This document shows positions 34,211 through 55,607 of a stretch of 64,000 nt of DNA, one piece after another. Position 1 is the first letter of the stretch. Each line of letters begins with the position of its first letter. The notes beneath the pieces are model-generated. The model saw nothing but the letters and a program-made list of their open reading frames with translations, was not told where the DNA came from and ran no database searches. Source of the DNA: Pleurotus ostreatus/Saccharomyces cerevisiae fusant (Eukaryota > Opisthokonta); the NCBI GenBank assembly GCA_024196135.1, contig JAMQCK010000032.1:1-64000 (forward strand), written 5' to 3'. A program made the position numbers and the translations under genes.

Positions 34211-35244
34211 CCGTCGGCGGGCAGCGGATGAAGGGAGCGCACCCAGCTACTTTCTTCAGGTGAGCAGGAAACAGCGGACGCAGTCGCGTATAGCACACGT
34301 CGAAAGTACACACGTCGTCTCCCGGTACACCCGTCGTCTCTCGTCTCCGCGTCCTCTATAGCGCACGCGTCAGATCAGGGAAGGGACAGACAAGGGACGG
34401 GGTAGGACCCACGAGAAGGATAGGACTCACGAGAAGGGTAGTACGCGCAGCGAGCACGCTAAGCCAACGGTCCAGTCTCCGATCGCAGCGTATGCGGTCG
34501 AGCAGGGATACACTCGTCGGTCTCGCCGGGATGCACTCGCTAGTCGCGCTAGGATACGGTCGCCAGTCGCGCAGGTCGCACTCGCCAGTTGCGCAGGGAT
34601 GCAGTCGGTCGTCGGGCAGGGATGCAGTCGTCGTGCGTCCAAGACGAGAGATGGGAAGTGGGTGCCACGTGCGAGCGCGGCGCGTCGATCTCCCCGCGCT
34701 GTCACTCGGGTGGCGCGCCGGGGAGGATGTGCCACTGACGCGTCGGGCGTCTTCACCTGGTCTGGCTGCTCTCAGCTTCTTCAAAGTCGTCTTCCGCTAC
34801 GTCATGTTCTTGTCGTTACGACTACGCTCATTCTCTCCTAAGCGGCCAGCCCTCCACTGTATCTCCCCCCTTCTACTGACTGTTGGGATCCCTCGCTGAT
34901 AATACATGCCATATTTCCTGGTTCATGCGCATACATGCACTTAACCCTCACCTCTCCCCCCGCCTTTCTTTCTCTCACCTTCCTCCGCCCGCCCCGTCCC
35001 CCAACCCTTTCCTTCTTCATCTGCCATTGACTGTGTATCCCTCCCTACCCCACCTTCTCACCTTCTCACCCTCTTCCCTACACCCGCCCCCTCCCCCTCT
35101 TGCCTTCAGCGCTCTGCAACGTCCCAGCCTTCCCCCACCTCCTTGCACCTCGCCCCTCCCCACCTCCTCCCTTACCCTTCCCGTCATCCTTCTAGATCTT
35201 CTCCTCTTCCTCTGCCCTCTCCCCCTACTCCTCGTCTCTTTCTC

Positions 35245-35316
35245 GCCTCCACCTCGCCGCACCCTCCCGCCTCCACCTCGCCGCACCCTCCCGCCTCCAC
35301 CTCGCCGCACCCTCCC
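35245..35316. repeat. 24-bp tandem repeat, three perfect copies
   Basis: Units at 35245, 35269 and 35293, each beginning gcctccacctcgccgcaccc. Lies in the spacer upstream of MID1. Confidence 0.9.
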
Positions 35317-35644
35317 GCTTCCAGTCCCATCCGCCTTCCTCCCTTGATGTCCTCCCTCGTATGCCGCCCCTTTTGCTGACTTGTTCCTACCTCTCCCTCA
35401 CCTCCCCCTCTCGCACGTACTCACTCCTCTCCCATCACCTCCCCCCCTTCGCATCCCCCACCCTTACTCTTCCCACTCCCCCCCCCCTCGCCAACCGTCC
35501 AGCCCTGCTTCGTCGCACGAAGGCGATGGGGCCCTCCCTCACACCTCCTCTCCCGCCCCCTTCGCCCTCTTCTACTTCACCAGCTCGCCTTTCCTCCCTT
35601 CGCACTTCCTCCCCCCTCCCACGGACGCGCCAAGTGCCCTTGCG

Positions 35645-35810
35645 CGTCGAGCCACTCAGCCCCTCCGGTCGAGCCCCTCCACCCCTCCGGTCGAGCTTCT
35701 CACCCCCTCCGGTCGAGCCCCTCACCCCCTCCGGTCGAGCTTCTCACCCCCTCCGGTCGAGCCCCTCACCCCCTCCAGTCGAGCCCTCACCCCCTCCAGC
35801 CAAGCTCCTC
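35645..35810. repeat. About 21-bp tandem repeat, seven to eight copies
   Basis: Repeats of ccctccggtcgagc followed by a short variable stretch (ccctcac or ttctcac). Unit length varies by a few bases. Confidence 0.85.
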
Positions 35811-35906
35811 AACTCGATGGCTGTTCAACACCCCCGTCGACTCCTGCTTGCCCGCCGGCAACCTTTCTGGAGGCAACGACGAGCAGGCGAAAGCGAGAGG
35901 AGAGGG

Positions 35907-36055
35907 ATAGACGGGAAGCGAGAGGAGATAGATAGACAGGACGCGTGGTTGAGCTGGATAGACGGGAAGCGTGATTGAGCTGGATAGACGGGAAGAGGGA
36001 TAGAAGGGACGCGTGATTGAGATGGATAGACGGGACGCGAAAGGAGATGGATAAA
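35907..36055. repeat. Degenerate repeats with the core ggatagacgggaagcg
   Basis: Six or so copies of a tagacggga(a/c)gcg core at spacings of about 20-35 bases, alternating with gattgagctgga or gagaggagat. Confidence 0.75.
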
Positions 36056-36162
36056 TGAAGAATTAATTGTAAGAAAGGGGGGCGAACAGATGGGAAATCG
36101 GAAGAAAGGGGGGCGAACAGATCGGAAGAAAGAGGGCGGACAGCAGATCGGAAATCGCGCTC

Positions 36163-36240
36163 ACCTCGAGCTACCCGACGTTTTCGCCTCGAGCTACCCG
36201 ACGTCTTCACCTCGAGCTACCCGACGTTTTCACCTCGAGC
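36163..36240. repeat. 23-bp tandem repeat, 3.5 copies
   Basis: Units at 36163, 36186 and 36209 with a partial fourth. Core: cctcgagctacccgacgt. Confidence 0.9.
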
Positions 36241-36358
36241 TACTCCCACCCCTTTCGCACTCACCTCCACCCCCACTGCGCTCACCTTAACTCCCACTCA
36301 CCGAGCGATAACCCAGTTTGAATGTATTGAATGTACTTATTAATCTCAGAACGAGTCG

Positions 36359-36466
36359 AACCGTGTCCGAATCTCGAAGCGGACTCAACCGTGTCCGAAT
36401 CTCGAAACGGATCCAACCGCGTCCGAATCTCGAGACGGATCCAACCGCGTCTGAATCTCGAATCGA
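36359..36466. repeat. 28-bp tandem repeat, four copies, inside a longer direct repeat
   Basis: Units at 36359, 36387, 36415 and a shortened one at 36443. The array is bracketed by two related sequences (gaatgtactta...tctcagaacgag near 36331-36356 and gaatgtacttt...tctcagaacaaaacgag near 36465-36495). Confidence 0.85.
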
Positions 36467-36592
36467 ATGTACTTTCTGATCTCAGAACAAAACGAGCCGC
36501 GCTCGAAGGGACAGAATCCAGTCGATGACAATGCTGATACAGAGAAATAAGAATACAAAAGAACAGAAATAAGCGACATGGCCGTGTGTATG

Positions 36593-45827
<9,235 letters not shown>

Positions 45828-45835
45828 TATATAAG
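45828..45835 (+). promoter_or_regulatory. TATA box of the C2H2 zinc-finger gene
   Basis: TATATAAG, 87 bases before the start codon at 45922, in a good position for a fungal core promoter. Confidence 0.65.
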
Positions 45836-45921
45836 TGAGCGATGGGAACCATACTGGGGTCTGATTCGTTCCCCACTTCGTCGCCGTCTTTCGCCCTGCT
45901 GCACCCGCTTGCGAACCCAAG

Positions 45922-47140
45922 ATGCACTACATCCACCGCCCGGGCAATGGTGCGTGTACCTACCGTCTACTCGAGCTGGCCACTGATCCCTTTCTTGTAG
46001 TGCTCTCCCGCGAGCTGCATAGCCCTCGCAGCGCTGCGAGTTACTCCAGTACATATCCCCGTCCCTACTACCTTCTCCCCGCGGCATAGCTAATTTGCGC
46101 CGTCCAGACGACCTAGACTCTCAGTACTGGCTCAACGATGATGACCTCGGAGGCATTGGACAAGGTGCGTCGCCTGCACGGATGCGTAAACTGCTTTCTG
46201 ACAGCGATTCAGACGTCCCCGATCCCTACTCCCGGGACTCGTTCAGCAGTGGCTACGCTTCCACCTCGAGTGGACTATCCTATGGTACGGCATCGCTCAC
46301 CCGGCCCATTCCCTATGCAAACCTGACGCCACTTCCCCCAGGTAATCCACGTTCCTGCCTGCCGTATTCCGACCAGTATGGTGGCGCCAATAGAGAGCCC
46401 GAAGGTCAGTACAAGTACCCATGCGTCTTAGCACCCAACTCAATCGCCTGCTTAGGACCCGGTGTCTTGTCGTGGGCAGGATCACCCGCTCTTGATGGCG
46501 GTAACGGAGTTTGGCCATACCCGTCTTCGGACGCGCCTCAGGGATGGTCGCCTGATCAGGGTGCGTATACACGACTGGTATGCCCACAGCCCCTGTACTG
46601 ATTTCTGCAGGTATTTACGGCGCTTCGGTTAACACGTCCGACATCGACGGGGGCGATGGCTATATGCCGCGGCGCCTGTCATGCTCGTCTCAGTCGTCCT
46701 ACGCGTCCTCCTATTCCTCCCCGTACTCCTCGGCCTCGTCCCCTTCGTCATCGCCGGTCTCCCTCCCCATGCTCACCCCTCCGTCGACATCCCACGGCCC
46801 TCCGGTGAAAGACCCCAAACCGTACGCTTGTCCGATCCCTTCGTGCACGAAGCGGTGCAAGACTCAGCACACGCTTTCGGTGCATCTTCGCGCGCACTCC
46901 AAACCCAAGACGCGCCCGGAGTTCCCCTGCTCAGTCCCCGGCTGTCACCTCCATTTCTCGCGTCGACACGACCGTCTGCGCCACGAGGTCGCCAAGCACA
47001 ACAAGACCACGGACGTTCATCGCTGCCGGGAGTGTGGCCACGTTTTCTCGTTCAAGAAGACGCTGGGCAACCACCGCTGCTCCGCGGCTGCTGGGAAAAC
47101 GAAGTGGGTCGGTAATAACAGCACCACCACTGTCGCCTGA
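45922..47140 (+). CDS. C2H2 zinc-finger transcription factor
   Basis: The start MHYIHRPGN lies in a short first exon. The middle part is acidic and serine-rich (LDSQYWLNDDDLGGIGQ, LLSDSDSDVPDPYSRDSFSS), and a serine block (SSQSSYASSYSSPYSSASSP) precedes the fingers. Finger 1 is YACPIPSCTKRCKTQ...HLRAH, finger 2 is FPCSVPGCHLHFSRRHDRLR...H, finger 3 is HRCRECGHVFSFKKTLGNHR followed by Cys. The tail is basic. The domain order (disordered N terminus, C-terminal fingers) fits a DNA-binding regulator; targets are unknown. An intron is needed near 46062-46108 to bypass a stop, and another before GIYGASVNTSD. Confidence 0.82.
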
Positions 47141-48297
47141 AGGAGCTGATGACTTCACTGGCTATATTACGGTATATATTTCCATGATTTATCTGTCGAC
47201 TGGATAGGATTGTTGTTGGGCCATCGGCGCGTACACGGACATGCTGTACGCGCCAGCCTCGTAGACCCGCGGTTTTGCCGCACTGGGATGGCAATGGGAA
47301 AATACTTGTACGAATCATCTCCTCGACGTCGCGACTTTGCTGGTTAGAAACAAGGTTCGTGGGATTGGTTCCGTGGAAGCAACGGTGTCGCCCCCGGACC
47401 TCCGGGGCCAATTTCCAATGGGCTATGGACTTTTACTTCGGTCTCGGTTGGTCTGGGACGAGCCTATCGACCCACTTCATTGTCCCCACCCATGCGAGGT
47501 CATTCACAACCTTCACACCGATCACGATCTTCAGCCTCAATCTCGGGAAACGGCCGTAGCAGGGCAGCACGCGCCCTGGCTCAAGATACACGCGAGCGAC
47601 AACGTAAGCCATTTAGTGCGCCGCGCCATGCGAGAGGGCTTGCCGCTCAATTCATGACCTTCGCCTGGCCAAGCTGCCAACATGCTATTGGCCTATCGTA
47701 GTCCGCGACTTTCTCCTTCAATTATCAGTGCAGCGCACCCTGTGCCGATGTCCGTCACAACCCGGTCAGTCTTCAGACGACCATAAGATTTTCGAGGGTG
47801 CCAAGCTAGCGTTTCACCAAGAATGGGATTGGCTGGAAGTACACATCCGACTGGCGAAATGTCCGTCCCAACGCATGTTGTCGTTAGCCACAGGCACCCT
47901 TCAGTGAGTCCCTTATGAGTTCACCCTGGTGAAGCTGAGAGGAACCTTGGGTATACTCAGAGAGGCAGTGAAGCTGGAATCTCAGTGCACTCACGTCCGG
48001 TACTATCTATGCTTTGAATAGGTACTTACAACCTCTGGCGAAAGTAACTGTAAGCTCTTCGTGCCGCAGGGTTGTGTTACCAGAAATGATGAGCGGCAAA
48101 ATGTTGGCAGAGAAGATGGTGCCTTGTGTCAGCCTAGCCGCCAATCCCCTAAGGAAAGAGATAGAGAGAGAGAGAGAGAGGAAAGAGCGCGAGCCGAAAG
48201 TTCAACCTTTGTCGCCCGTGATCTACACGTGATCGCGACAAGCGTGACCGCGCGTGCGGCTCCGCGTCACGATCGCGTCTTGTTCCCGACCATTACG
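47141..48297. other. Intergenic between zinc-finger and NBS1 genes; GA microsatellite
   Basis: A (GA)n tract lies at about 48163-48182, 115 bases before the NBS1 start. A frame at about 47337-47657 ends LVRRAMREGLPLNS but has no recognised family. Otherwise nothing was seen. Confidence 0.5.
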
Positions 48298-51200
48298 ATG
48301 TGGGTACTGGCTGGTCCTTTCGATGGGGACACGAAGGATGAATTTCCGGAATTCAGTGCGTAGTCTCCGCTGTGGCGTGGCTTCAAAGCTGACTCGATGC
48401 AGAGAGGAAACTCCTCAAGCCCAACAACAAATATACATTCGGCCGCAAGGAGAAGACAGACCTTTGGGTGAACTGCTCTCGCGTCAGCGCTGCGCACGCC
48501 GAACTTTCTGTCGGGACCTTCAAGGGGAAAGCTGTGGTGCGTGATCCACCATCCTTCGAGAAGCGTCGCGCTGATGATGTCCCTAGAGCGACATCAGCAG
48601 CAAGCCCGATCTCTTCTTGCGTAGTGTCCGAGACAAAGGGAAAGCCGTCGTCGTTGAACGTGATGGAGAGAAAGTATCCGTGGAGCAGGGAACAAAGTAC
48701 GCTCTGCAGCCCGGAGACATCATCCCTATCAAAGGAAAGAACGAGATTCGGTGCGTGGCCGATTACTATGCGCTCACTTCCGCTGACTTCCGTACAGTAT
48801 CGAATGGGAACCCCTAGCGTGTTATTACGACAGCAAACTCAACCCGGAGAAACCTCCTGTCGAGGACTGCTCGGCGCTTGGTGTGTTCTCAAGCATATCT
48901 GCTGTACCCAGCGACTGATACCTCTCAGGGATCCATCTGGTAACCTTTACGACCGAACAAGATGATGCACCTACGCACTACATATCCCCCGAATTGAGAT
49001 CCTCGTCTTCTACTGCGATAGCTCTTGCCTCCGTCGCCGCTCTCGTAACCCCGGAATGGCTAAACGAAGTCATACGACTAGGCAACTTACCACGCAAGGC
49101 TTCGGGTGAGGATCCCTCCCTTGAATACACCTTCCGCCTGCCGCCCGTCAGCAACTTCCGCCCTCCATATGGATCTTCAGTCTCTTCCGATCTGAAGAAC
49201 GATCATTTCTGGACACGGAATGAAGCCAGGCCCGTCTTGCTATCTGGCTACAAGGCGCTATGTGTAACGGAACGAGAGCCATCAATTACCAACCTTCGGA
49301 CCGCCATGCGCAAAGCTGGCGGTGAATTCACTGCCTTTTTACTTGGCAAGGACGCGGGACGCGCCGAGCGGTTCCGGAAAAGCCTCTCGTCGCTGCAGAG
49401 CAAGGAAGCAGAGCACAAGCTCATCATAGCAGATGACGAGGACATCAAGACTGCTATTGGCGAAGAAGAATGGGATGAATTACGCGCTGTCGCAGCTGAG
49501 TGAGTAGCCCCGACCCTTGATATGCGTCAACATTGACCAGCATGAACAGGTTCGCTTTTCCGATGCACTCCTCCGCGGCCGTGGTTGAGGCCATCATCAC
49601 TATGAACGCTTCAACTTTGGATACGCTCGGTCTTACGCAGCAGGGAAGTTCACAACCAGGTAGGCGGATTTCTCCCACTTACGCAATCCCTGTTTCTTAT
49701 CTTATTCCAGACGCGATGGAGTCCTCTTTGCCAGACGTAGTGCCAAACACCCATCCCGATGAGCCATCGCTCTTGACGGAGACCTATACTGCGTCTTCCC
49801 AGCCGCGCCGTAGACTAGTCCGCCGTGCCAACTCTCAGGAACCTACGGCGCCTGCGCCACCTTCGGGAGGAACACAAGAGCCCGACCCCTCACCTCCACG
49901 GCCTAGAAGGGTACGTATTCCAAAATGACGGCCACCCCGCACGCGCTGACGAATCTTATCTAGACATTGACAAGGAGGGCCAACGCGGTCCTTACCGGCT
50001 TGGAAGACCCCGATACATTGGCGCTGCAGACCGATCCGTCTTCGGCGAAACCCAGCAGCGCGACAATGCAGTCCGGGAGCCTCATTGTCAGTACCCTTAA
50101 TGTATACTTACCCATTCCGAATGCTAATGAACCTTTCAAGCCCCCGACGCCTGGCCGTTCCTCGCGATTGAAGCGCCGTGCAAGGGCAGGATCGGCATCA
50201 GACGATGAGATCGGAATGCTCTTCACCATGCCAAAAGCGCCTGAAGACGAGCCGCCTTTGAAGAAGTTCAAGGACCTCTTCGATGCGAGTGATCCCAGCA
50301 AGGTCGCTGATGCGCCGTACTTCGAGAGCGGGACGCGGGAGACCCAGTCGCAGACGCAGCCGGGATCATCGGGGACTAGCCAGGAGACTCAAGTGAGAAC
50401 CCGGCGCGTGCTAAATGCCGTCCCGGAGGAGGAAGAGGAGGGACCGCAGACGCAGGCGACCGAGCCGGGTGTTCTCGCAGGCGCGAAGCGCAAGGCTAGT
50501 GCCGTAGAGTCTGCGGCTATTGAGGAAGATGGTAGTCCTGCTGCGCCGCCGTCGCAGGTCAAGAAGCGTGCGGTCGAGGCTAACGCTATCCGCCGTTCGC
50601 CAAGTGTCTCTGTGGCCTCCAACCACGCCCAAGTTCCGGGGAGAAGTCCCAAGAAGCCCGGCGCACCCGCCGGTCGACCCGATACAGACACTGCTTTCCT
50701 CAAGGCTCTGGCTTCCACCAAGCGTGGCAAGCGCGTTGAAGACGAGTTCGATCGCGAGTTCAACAACTTGCGCATCTCGAAGCCCGATCTTGACGCGCGC
50801 CTCGAGGAGGAAGAGGTCGAGTGGAAGGTCCTTCAGGATTTTGGCGACGATGGGGATCTTCGCGGGAACTTCATGACGATCGTTGAGATAGACGTCTACG
50901 CGGACCGTGCGCCGTTCCTCCCGGTCCAACAGCTCTCAGCCGATCCGCGCTGGGCGGGGCGCCCGAACTTCAAGAAATTCAAGGTAAGCACGATAATGGG
51001 CGCCGATCGGGACGACCTCGCTGACACGGCGCGCATGTGCACAGAAAGTGACCCGTGATGTCCAGCGCCCCAAGATAGAGCTGGTCTCAACAACTGGGGA
51101 TGGCGGTGCGTCCACTTGCATGCGATTCGTATATGGAATGCATCTGAACCTGATCAAAATGCACAGATACATGGGAGGCATCACAGTCCCAAAACGATGC

Positions 51201-51666
51201 CGACTTTACGTTGCCGGACGAGGAGAAGAAGCCGGCGCGGCGGGGAAAGGCGCCTGTAAAGAGGAGCCAACCGGAGGAGGTGCGCTATGTCGAGATCAGC
51301 GACGATGACGAGGGCGAGGCAAAGAAAATGGAGTTGGATGAGGTCGAGGAGGCGCCCCAGCCTCCGCCCACACGCGCTCGTTCAACCCGGTCCCGCAGCG
51401 CATCTGTCCAGCCCGCGACGCGCTCGCAGTCACGAGCAGGCACACAGTCCTCTCGGGCGCCGCGCAAAGCGGCCAATCAGGCTGCGCCTTTGTTCCTTCT
51501 GGACTCTGATGAGGACGAGGACGAAGATGGGTCCATGACGCTGCCATCGACGGCCGAAACATTGCGCTCGCGGACGACTGCGAAGAGGAAGCGGGCGACC
51601 CAAGCCAGCGACTCAGACGACGACAGGCCTGCGCGACGACCAGCCACCCGCACTCGGCGTCGTTGA
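48298..51666 (+). CDS. NBS1: Nbs1/Xrs2 (nibrin) DNA double-strand-break repair protein
   Basis: The start MWVLAGPFDGD leads to an FHA domain (KYTFGRKEKTDLWVNCSRVS, then AAHAELSVG), which binds phosphothreonine. BRCT-like modules follow (GIHLVTFTTEQDD...VTPEWLNEVI and LLSGYKALCVTE...AGGEFTAFLLG). A long disordered region carries several SQ/TQ sites typical of ATM/ATR substrates. Near the C-terminal third, after FLPVQQLSADPRWAGRPNF, comes NFKKFKKV, made by joining two exons; this is the conserved Mre11-binding motif of nibrin and Xrs2. The end is basic and acidic (FLLDSDEDEDEDG...RRPATRTRRR). The protein would recruit Mre11-Rad50 and the ATM kinase to breaks in the nucleus. Confidence 0.93.
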
Positions 51667-51889
51667 GCTTGAACACGTCTGTTTGGACGTTCCGATGAAG
51701 CAGGTCTCCGCTGGTGGCCACATAAGATCATCTTGGATAAAGTGAGCTGCATTCCGAGCATAACAGGTACATATCGGACGCGCTATCATCATAGGACCAC
51801 ATGAAACTTGGAACATAATAGTAGGCGTACATATCAGTGGGCTGCATCTTCCATAGCAAGGTCATAGAAAGCCACTAATCAGTCGGGAA

Positions 51890-53183
51890 TTAGTCCAAGT
51901 CCAAGGTGGGCTCGAGCATCTTGTACAAGCGCATCACCTCCTTCCATTCTCTTTCTGGGATGGGTTCCTCTGGGTCGCGCTGCAGGCTCTCGCGCGGGCG
52001 TGTGTCGGAATATATGCGCGCGGTCTGCATGTCGATCGCCTTGCCACAGACAATCTTGTGCCGTCCCGACTTCCAGTCTTCGACCTGGCACTTCCTGCAA
52101 AGTACATCAGTCAACACATCGCACGGGACAGGGTACGTATACGCACCTCGAGCAGTACGAGACGTCGCGCTTCTGCTCCCAGCACTTCACGCACCGCTTG
52201 AAGCGCTCCTCGGACTCGTCTTGGAAGCTCAAGCACCGAGCGCAGGCGACGCGACGTCCAGCCATCATCTTGCGGTGATCGCGCTCGTACTGGCGGAAAC
52301 GCTCGTCGGCTTCCTTGAAGTCCCCACATGCTATAGCCAGCTCTCCCACAGTCGCGGCGCGCTCAAGCACCTCGATCTGCTTGAGCGCGCGCGCCGCGGT
52401 CTCGTCTCCCTTCGGGTATCGCTCCTTGGTGACGTTGATCTTGGGCAGCGAGAGTCCTAGGAAGGAGAAGGTAGTGTACAGGACGATCCAGCCTGTGCGA
52501 GTACAGAGTCAGTACACCGATCGATGGAGAGAGGGTGGCAACGCACATAGCATCTTGAATCGCAGCCCCATCACCTCCGCGAGGCAGAGCTCCTCGATCT
52601 GAGTATGGCTAGTCTTCCCCCACTCCTCCAGGAACTTGTCCCACTGCGGCGAGTAGGTTCGTATCTCGTGGGGGGCGCGCACGCTGATGTCTGTGTGGCG
52701 CATCCGCTCGAGAAGATGGATGAAGCCGACGCCGTCGCCCTCATAAACAAGGTTGTTCATGGTCAGGATCTCGGGGCAGTACGCGCGCGCGTTGTTGATG
52801 TTGTCTGTGGTGCCACATACGTTGGCGATCGCGTTCAGCGCATGCTGCTTCCGATCTTCTGGCTTCGCCCTCAGCCACGACTTGCTGAAGGCATCGACGA
52901 ACGCCTGGTGCCTGCAGAATTTGAGAAAGTGTCGGTGTAGGTGGCGCGTCTGCTCCAACAGATCGCTGAAGAAGAAGAAGTCGAGATTGGCCCGGGGGTT
53001 GCGAATGCCTCGATAGCCGTTGACGAGCTGGGTGGGCCCCGGGAAGTCAGGGTGCTGGTAGAACTCTTCCCATTGTCTATTCCACTCCTCAGGTCTATCG
53101 ATGGCGTCCTGTGTCTTTGGGAAGACGACGAGAGTGGATACGCCATCTCTGGTGCGGAATTTGCGGACGATGCCAGAGCTCAT
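51890..53183 (-). CDS. MYND-type zinc-finger protein
   Basis: The start MSSGIVRKFRTRDGVSTLVV follows a TATA box by about 40 bases. The N-terminal two thirds are helical (NRQWEEFYQHPDFPGPTQLV, LEQTRHLHRHFLKFCRHQAF, ALNAIANVCGTTDNINNARA, HLLERMRHTDISV), with the character of an armadillo-like repeat region seen in other Agaricomycete MYND proteins. The C-terminal finger spans an intron: FKRCVKCWEQKRDVSYCSR then CQVEDWKSGRHKIVCGK, giving the C-x2-C...C-x3-C...H-x3-C pattern of MYND domains, which bind proline-rich partners. The tail ends MLEPTLDLD. Function unknown. Confidence 0.85.
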
Positions 53184-53222
53184 GGTGGGAGAGGTCAAGG
53201 CGCGACTGATGCAGATCACGCG

Positions 53223-53229
53223 CTTTATA
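53223..53229 (-). promoter_or_regulatory. TATA box of the MYND gene
   Basis: TATAAAG on the minus strand, about 40 bases before the start codon. Confidence 0.6.
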
Positions 53230-53698
53230 CCAGTACGGGACAATAGAAGCCACATTTGCATGACCGCCTCGTGGTTGTCGGGTGGTCATCACGTGTAATT
53301 TGAGACCAGCTTCCGCACAGCCTTTGGGCCAGAAATGAAGTACCCATCACCAGTTCGTCACTTTTGGACCTCCCGCAGCTTCTCTGCTGGCCTTTTCCGC
53401 ACCCAAATCAGATTCGACGGTCGGTAGGAATCGATGCAGACCGCGCGCTAGCTTCCATTGGTCATGCAGCCGACTCGCACTTCGGTGGCATTGTCCTCAC
53501 CATTTTTTCACGCGGACGCATTGCAGGGGGTATCCGATATGATTCGTTAGCGAGCCAGAGTACACTACTTCGTTGTCATGAAAATAAGTTAAGGTCCGTA
53601 AGCTAAGACAACGAGCGACGTGACCAAGATACAACAACAAAAACCCTCGCAAGTCGTAAGTGTGAAGCCGGAAGATCGCGTCGAGTGGCGGCGGGTGC
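53230..53698. other. Intergenic between MYND and UNC93-like genes
   Basis: It contains the upstream promoter region of the MYND gene and the 3' flank of the UNC93-like gene. No gene was recognised. Confidence 0.45.
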
Positions 53699-55525
53699 TC
53701 ATGCCTCGCCAATCTTCTTCTTGACCTCCTCTACGGGTGCGATGTGTCCCGCGTCGTCCATACGCGCACTAGACACAGGTAAGCGACGATCAGTGGCGAG
53801 GGAGGCGAATGAACTCACAGCGTCTCCTCCTCCAGCGTCGTCTGGTTCTTCACACGCAGATGCATCATCGGCAACGTGAAGAGCAGGCCCGCAACGAGCA
53901 GGACCCATTCAGAGATGAATAGGTTCATGTAGGGGGTCTTGAGGGCGTCTATCCTCCAGGCGATGGCAGCACCCGCGCTCTGCAAGGACTTATAAAAGCC
54001 AGCAAAATGCGCGAGCTTCGCCGCGTCGTTCGACATGGCGCCCATGAGCCAGTACGACGTCGTCTGCCACATCGCGTCGAGGATACCCATGAAGACGTAG
54101 CAGAGGATGTAGCCGGCGTAGCCCGAGTCGTAGATATCGACGAGGGCGTGGCCGTCATCACGCGTGTAACGCCTGACGCAAAGGATCAGCATAAATACTA
54201 GTAGCAAGGGAAGAGCGCTCACTTCTGGTAGAAGTACGCCCAGATATGGACGAAGAACACCATGACGAACAGCACTGCCCAGCCCGCGAACGCACGAACC
54301 CGACGCGAGAGACGCGGCTGGTCGAGAAGCAAGCCAATTGCCACCGAACCGATGACCTGCGCGATCCAATACACCAAGTTGTTCAGCGCACGCGCGCGAA
54401 TGTTGAACAGACCCGCGTTGTAGTCGTTGAACTGCCAAGTGTAGAACCAGTTCGACGCGAGGAACATCGGGAAGAGAAGGAGGATCATGGGGTCCGTCTT
54501 GAGCGTAACGTAGAGGCCCAGAATCTCCGTCTTCCAGCTAGGGTGGCGCGGGGTAGCGACCTTCGTGCCATCACTGCGAATCATGTTCTTCGGGTTGACC
54601 ATGAGCATGGGGATGGCCACGCCAATTCCAGTGAGCACCAGGAAGGCGATGTACGTGCTGTTGCCGACTTCGCGAAAAGGATGGTCAGAAAAAATGCGCG
54701 GATCTTCCGTTAGATGGAAACCTCACCAGAGCCGGCCGTAGACTCGAAGTTGGTGCCGAGGGAGACGGAGGCGCCGACGACACCTCCTAAATTGAAAATA
54801 GTCCAGAAAATACCGATAAAGCGGCCCTTCTGCTGTTCCGTCGGGTACGACAGCATCAGAGATCCCTGCGCCGTCCACAAGAGACCCGCGCAGATACCCA
54901 GAATCGCGCCCGCGGCAACGACGAAGGGACCCGCATCCGCATGGATATTCATGGCACTGCAGATCCGCGTCAGCGTATGCACATGGGGCTGTCAGAGCCA
55001 AGTCAGGCGATGCCGACGACGCACAGATAGGATCCGATGTACAGCGAGTACCCCATCGAGCCCACCAGCAGGGTGTACCGAGGCCCAATGATGTTGTTCA
55101 CGGTCCTATGGATAGCAGGTCAGCTGAGAGGAGAATACAATGCGGACAGCATGCTCACCCGGCGAAGAACGCCATAACGGCAAAGGTCGAATACAGCGCA
55201 ACATTGGCGTTGGCACTGGTCTTCGTGTCGAGCTGGCCTCCACCGCCGAGGCCGTTCAAGGCGTTGAACAAACCTGATCGGTTGTAAAAATGCTGCCTTC
55301 TCGCGCCGATCGCGGTACTCACCCGGTCCCATGAAGCACACGAAGCCGAGCATGGCCACCTACGTCCCCTCAGCCTCCCATCCCCCAGATAATCGCGTCT
55401 ACACTTACCTGAGTCGCCGTATGACTGTAGAGTCCCTTCAGACCCTTGGGGCGCTCGAAGATCTCCTCCCGGTGGCGCGACCCCGCTGAGCCCGAGTCGC
55501 TGCTGTACTTCTCCGCATCGGCCAT
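53699..55525 (-). CDS. UNC93-like major facilitator superfamily protein
   Basis: The hydrophilic N terminus (MADAEKYSSDSGSAGSRHRE) leads into FERPKGLKGLYSHTATQVAM and LGFVCFMGPGLFNALNGLGG, the entry pattern of fungal UNC93-like proteins. About eleven or twelve spans follow, with typical stretches GPRYTLLVGSMGYSLYIGSY, LLWTAQGSLMLSYPTEQQKG, RFIGIFWTIFNLGGVVGASV, LASNWFYTWQFNDYNAGLFN, YVFMGILDAMWQTTSYWLMG and FYKSLQSAGAAIAWRIDAL. The C-terminal tail is cytosolic and charged (EEVKKKIGEA). The family lies in the plasma or internal membranes; transport substrates are not established. A TATA box lies 76 bases before the start. Confidence 0.92.
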
Positions 55526-55600
55526 GGCGGGCAGTAGCAAGGTAAAGTCCAAGTCGCGAAGCGCAAAAGCTGGAGCCCGCCCCCGCACACCCACATGTAC

Positions 55601-55607
55601 TTATATA
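55601..55607 (-). promoter_or_regulatory. TATA box of the UNC93-like gene
   Basis: TATATAA on the minus strand, about 76 bases before the start codon at 55525. Confidence 0.6.

Larger units (their letters stand above)
34211..36592. repeat. 2.4-kb minisatellite-rich spacer upstream of MID1
   Basis: No gene recognised, although long low-complexity open frames exist on both strands. It contains degenerate repeats of about 24 bp at 34490-34640, a pyrimidine-rich plus strand at 34940-35650, and at least five separate short-period arrays (listed individually). It separates the MID1 start from the KDM4 stop, so the MID1 promoter must lie here. Confidence 0.75.

Noticed and set aside
35361..35978. 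205-residue open frame on the plus strand
   Set aside because: It is a pyrimidine-rich, repeat-derived reading frame (Ser/Pro/Leu only) with no splice context or domain; the opposite strand is equally open.
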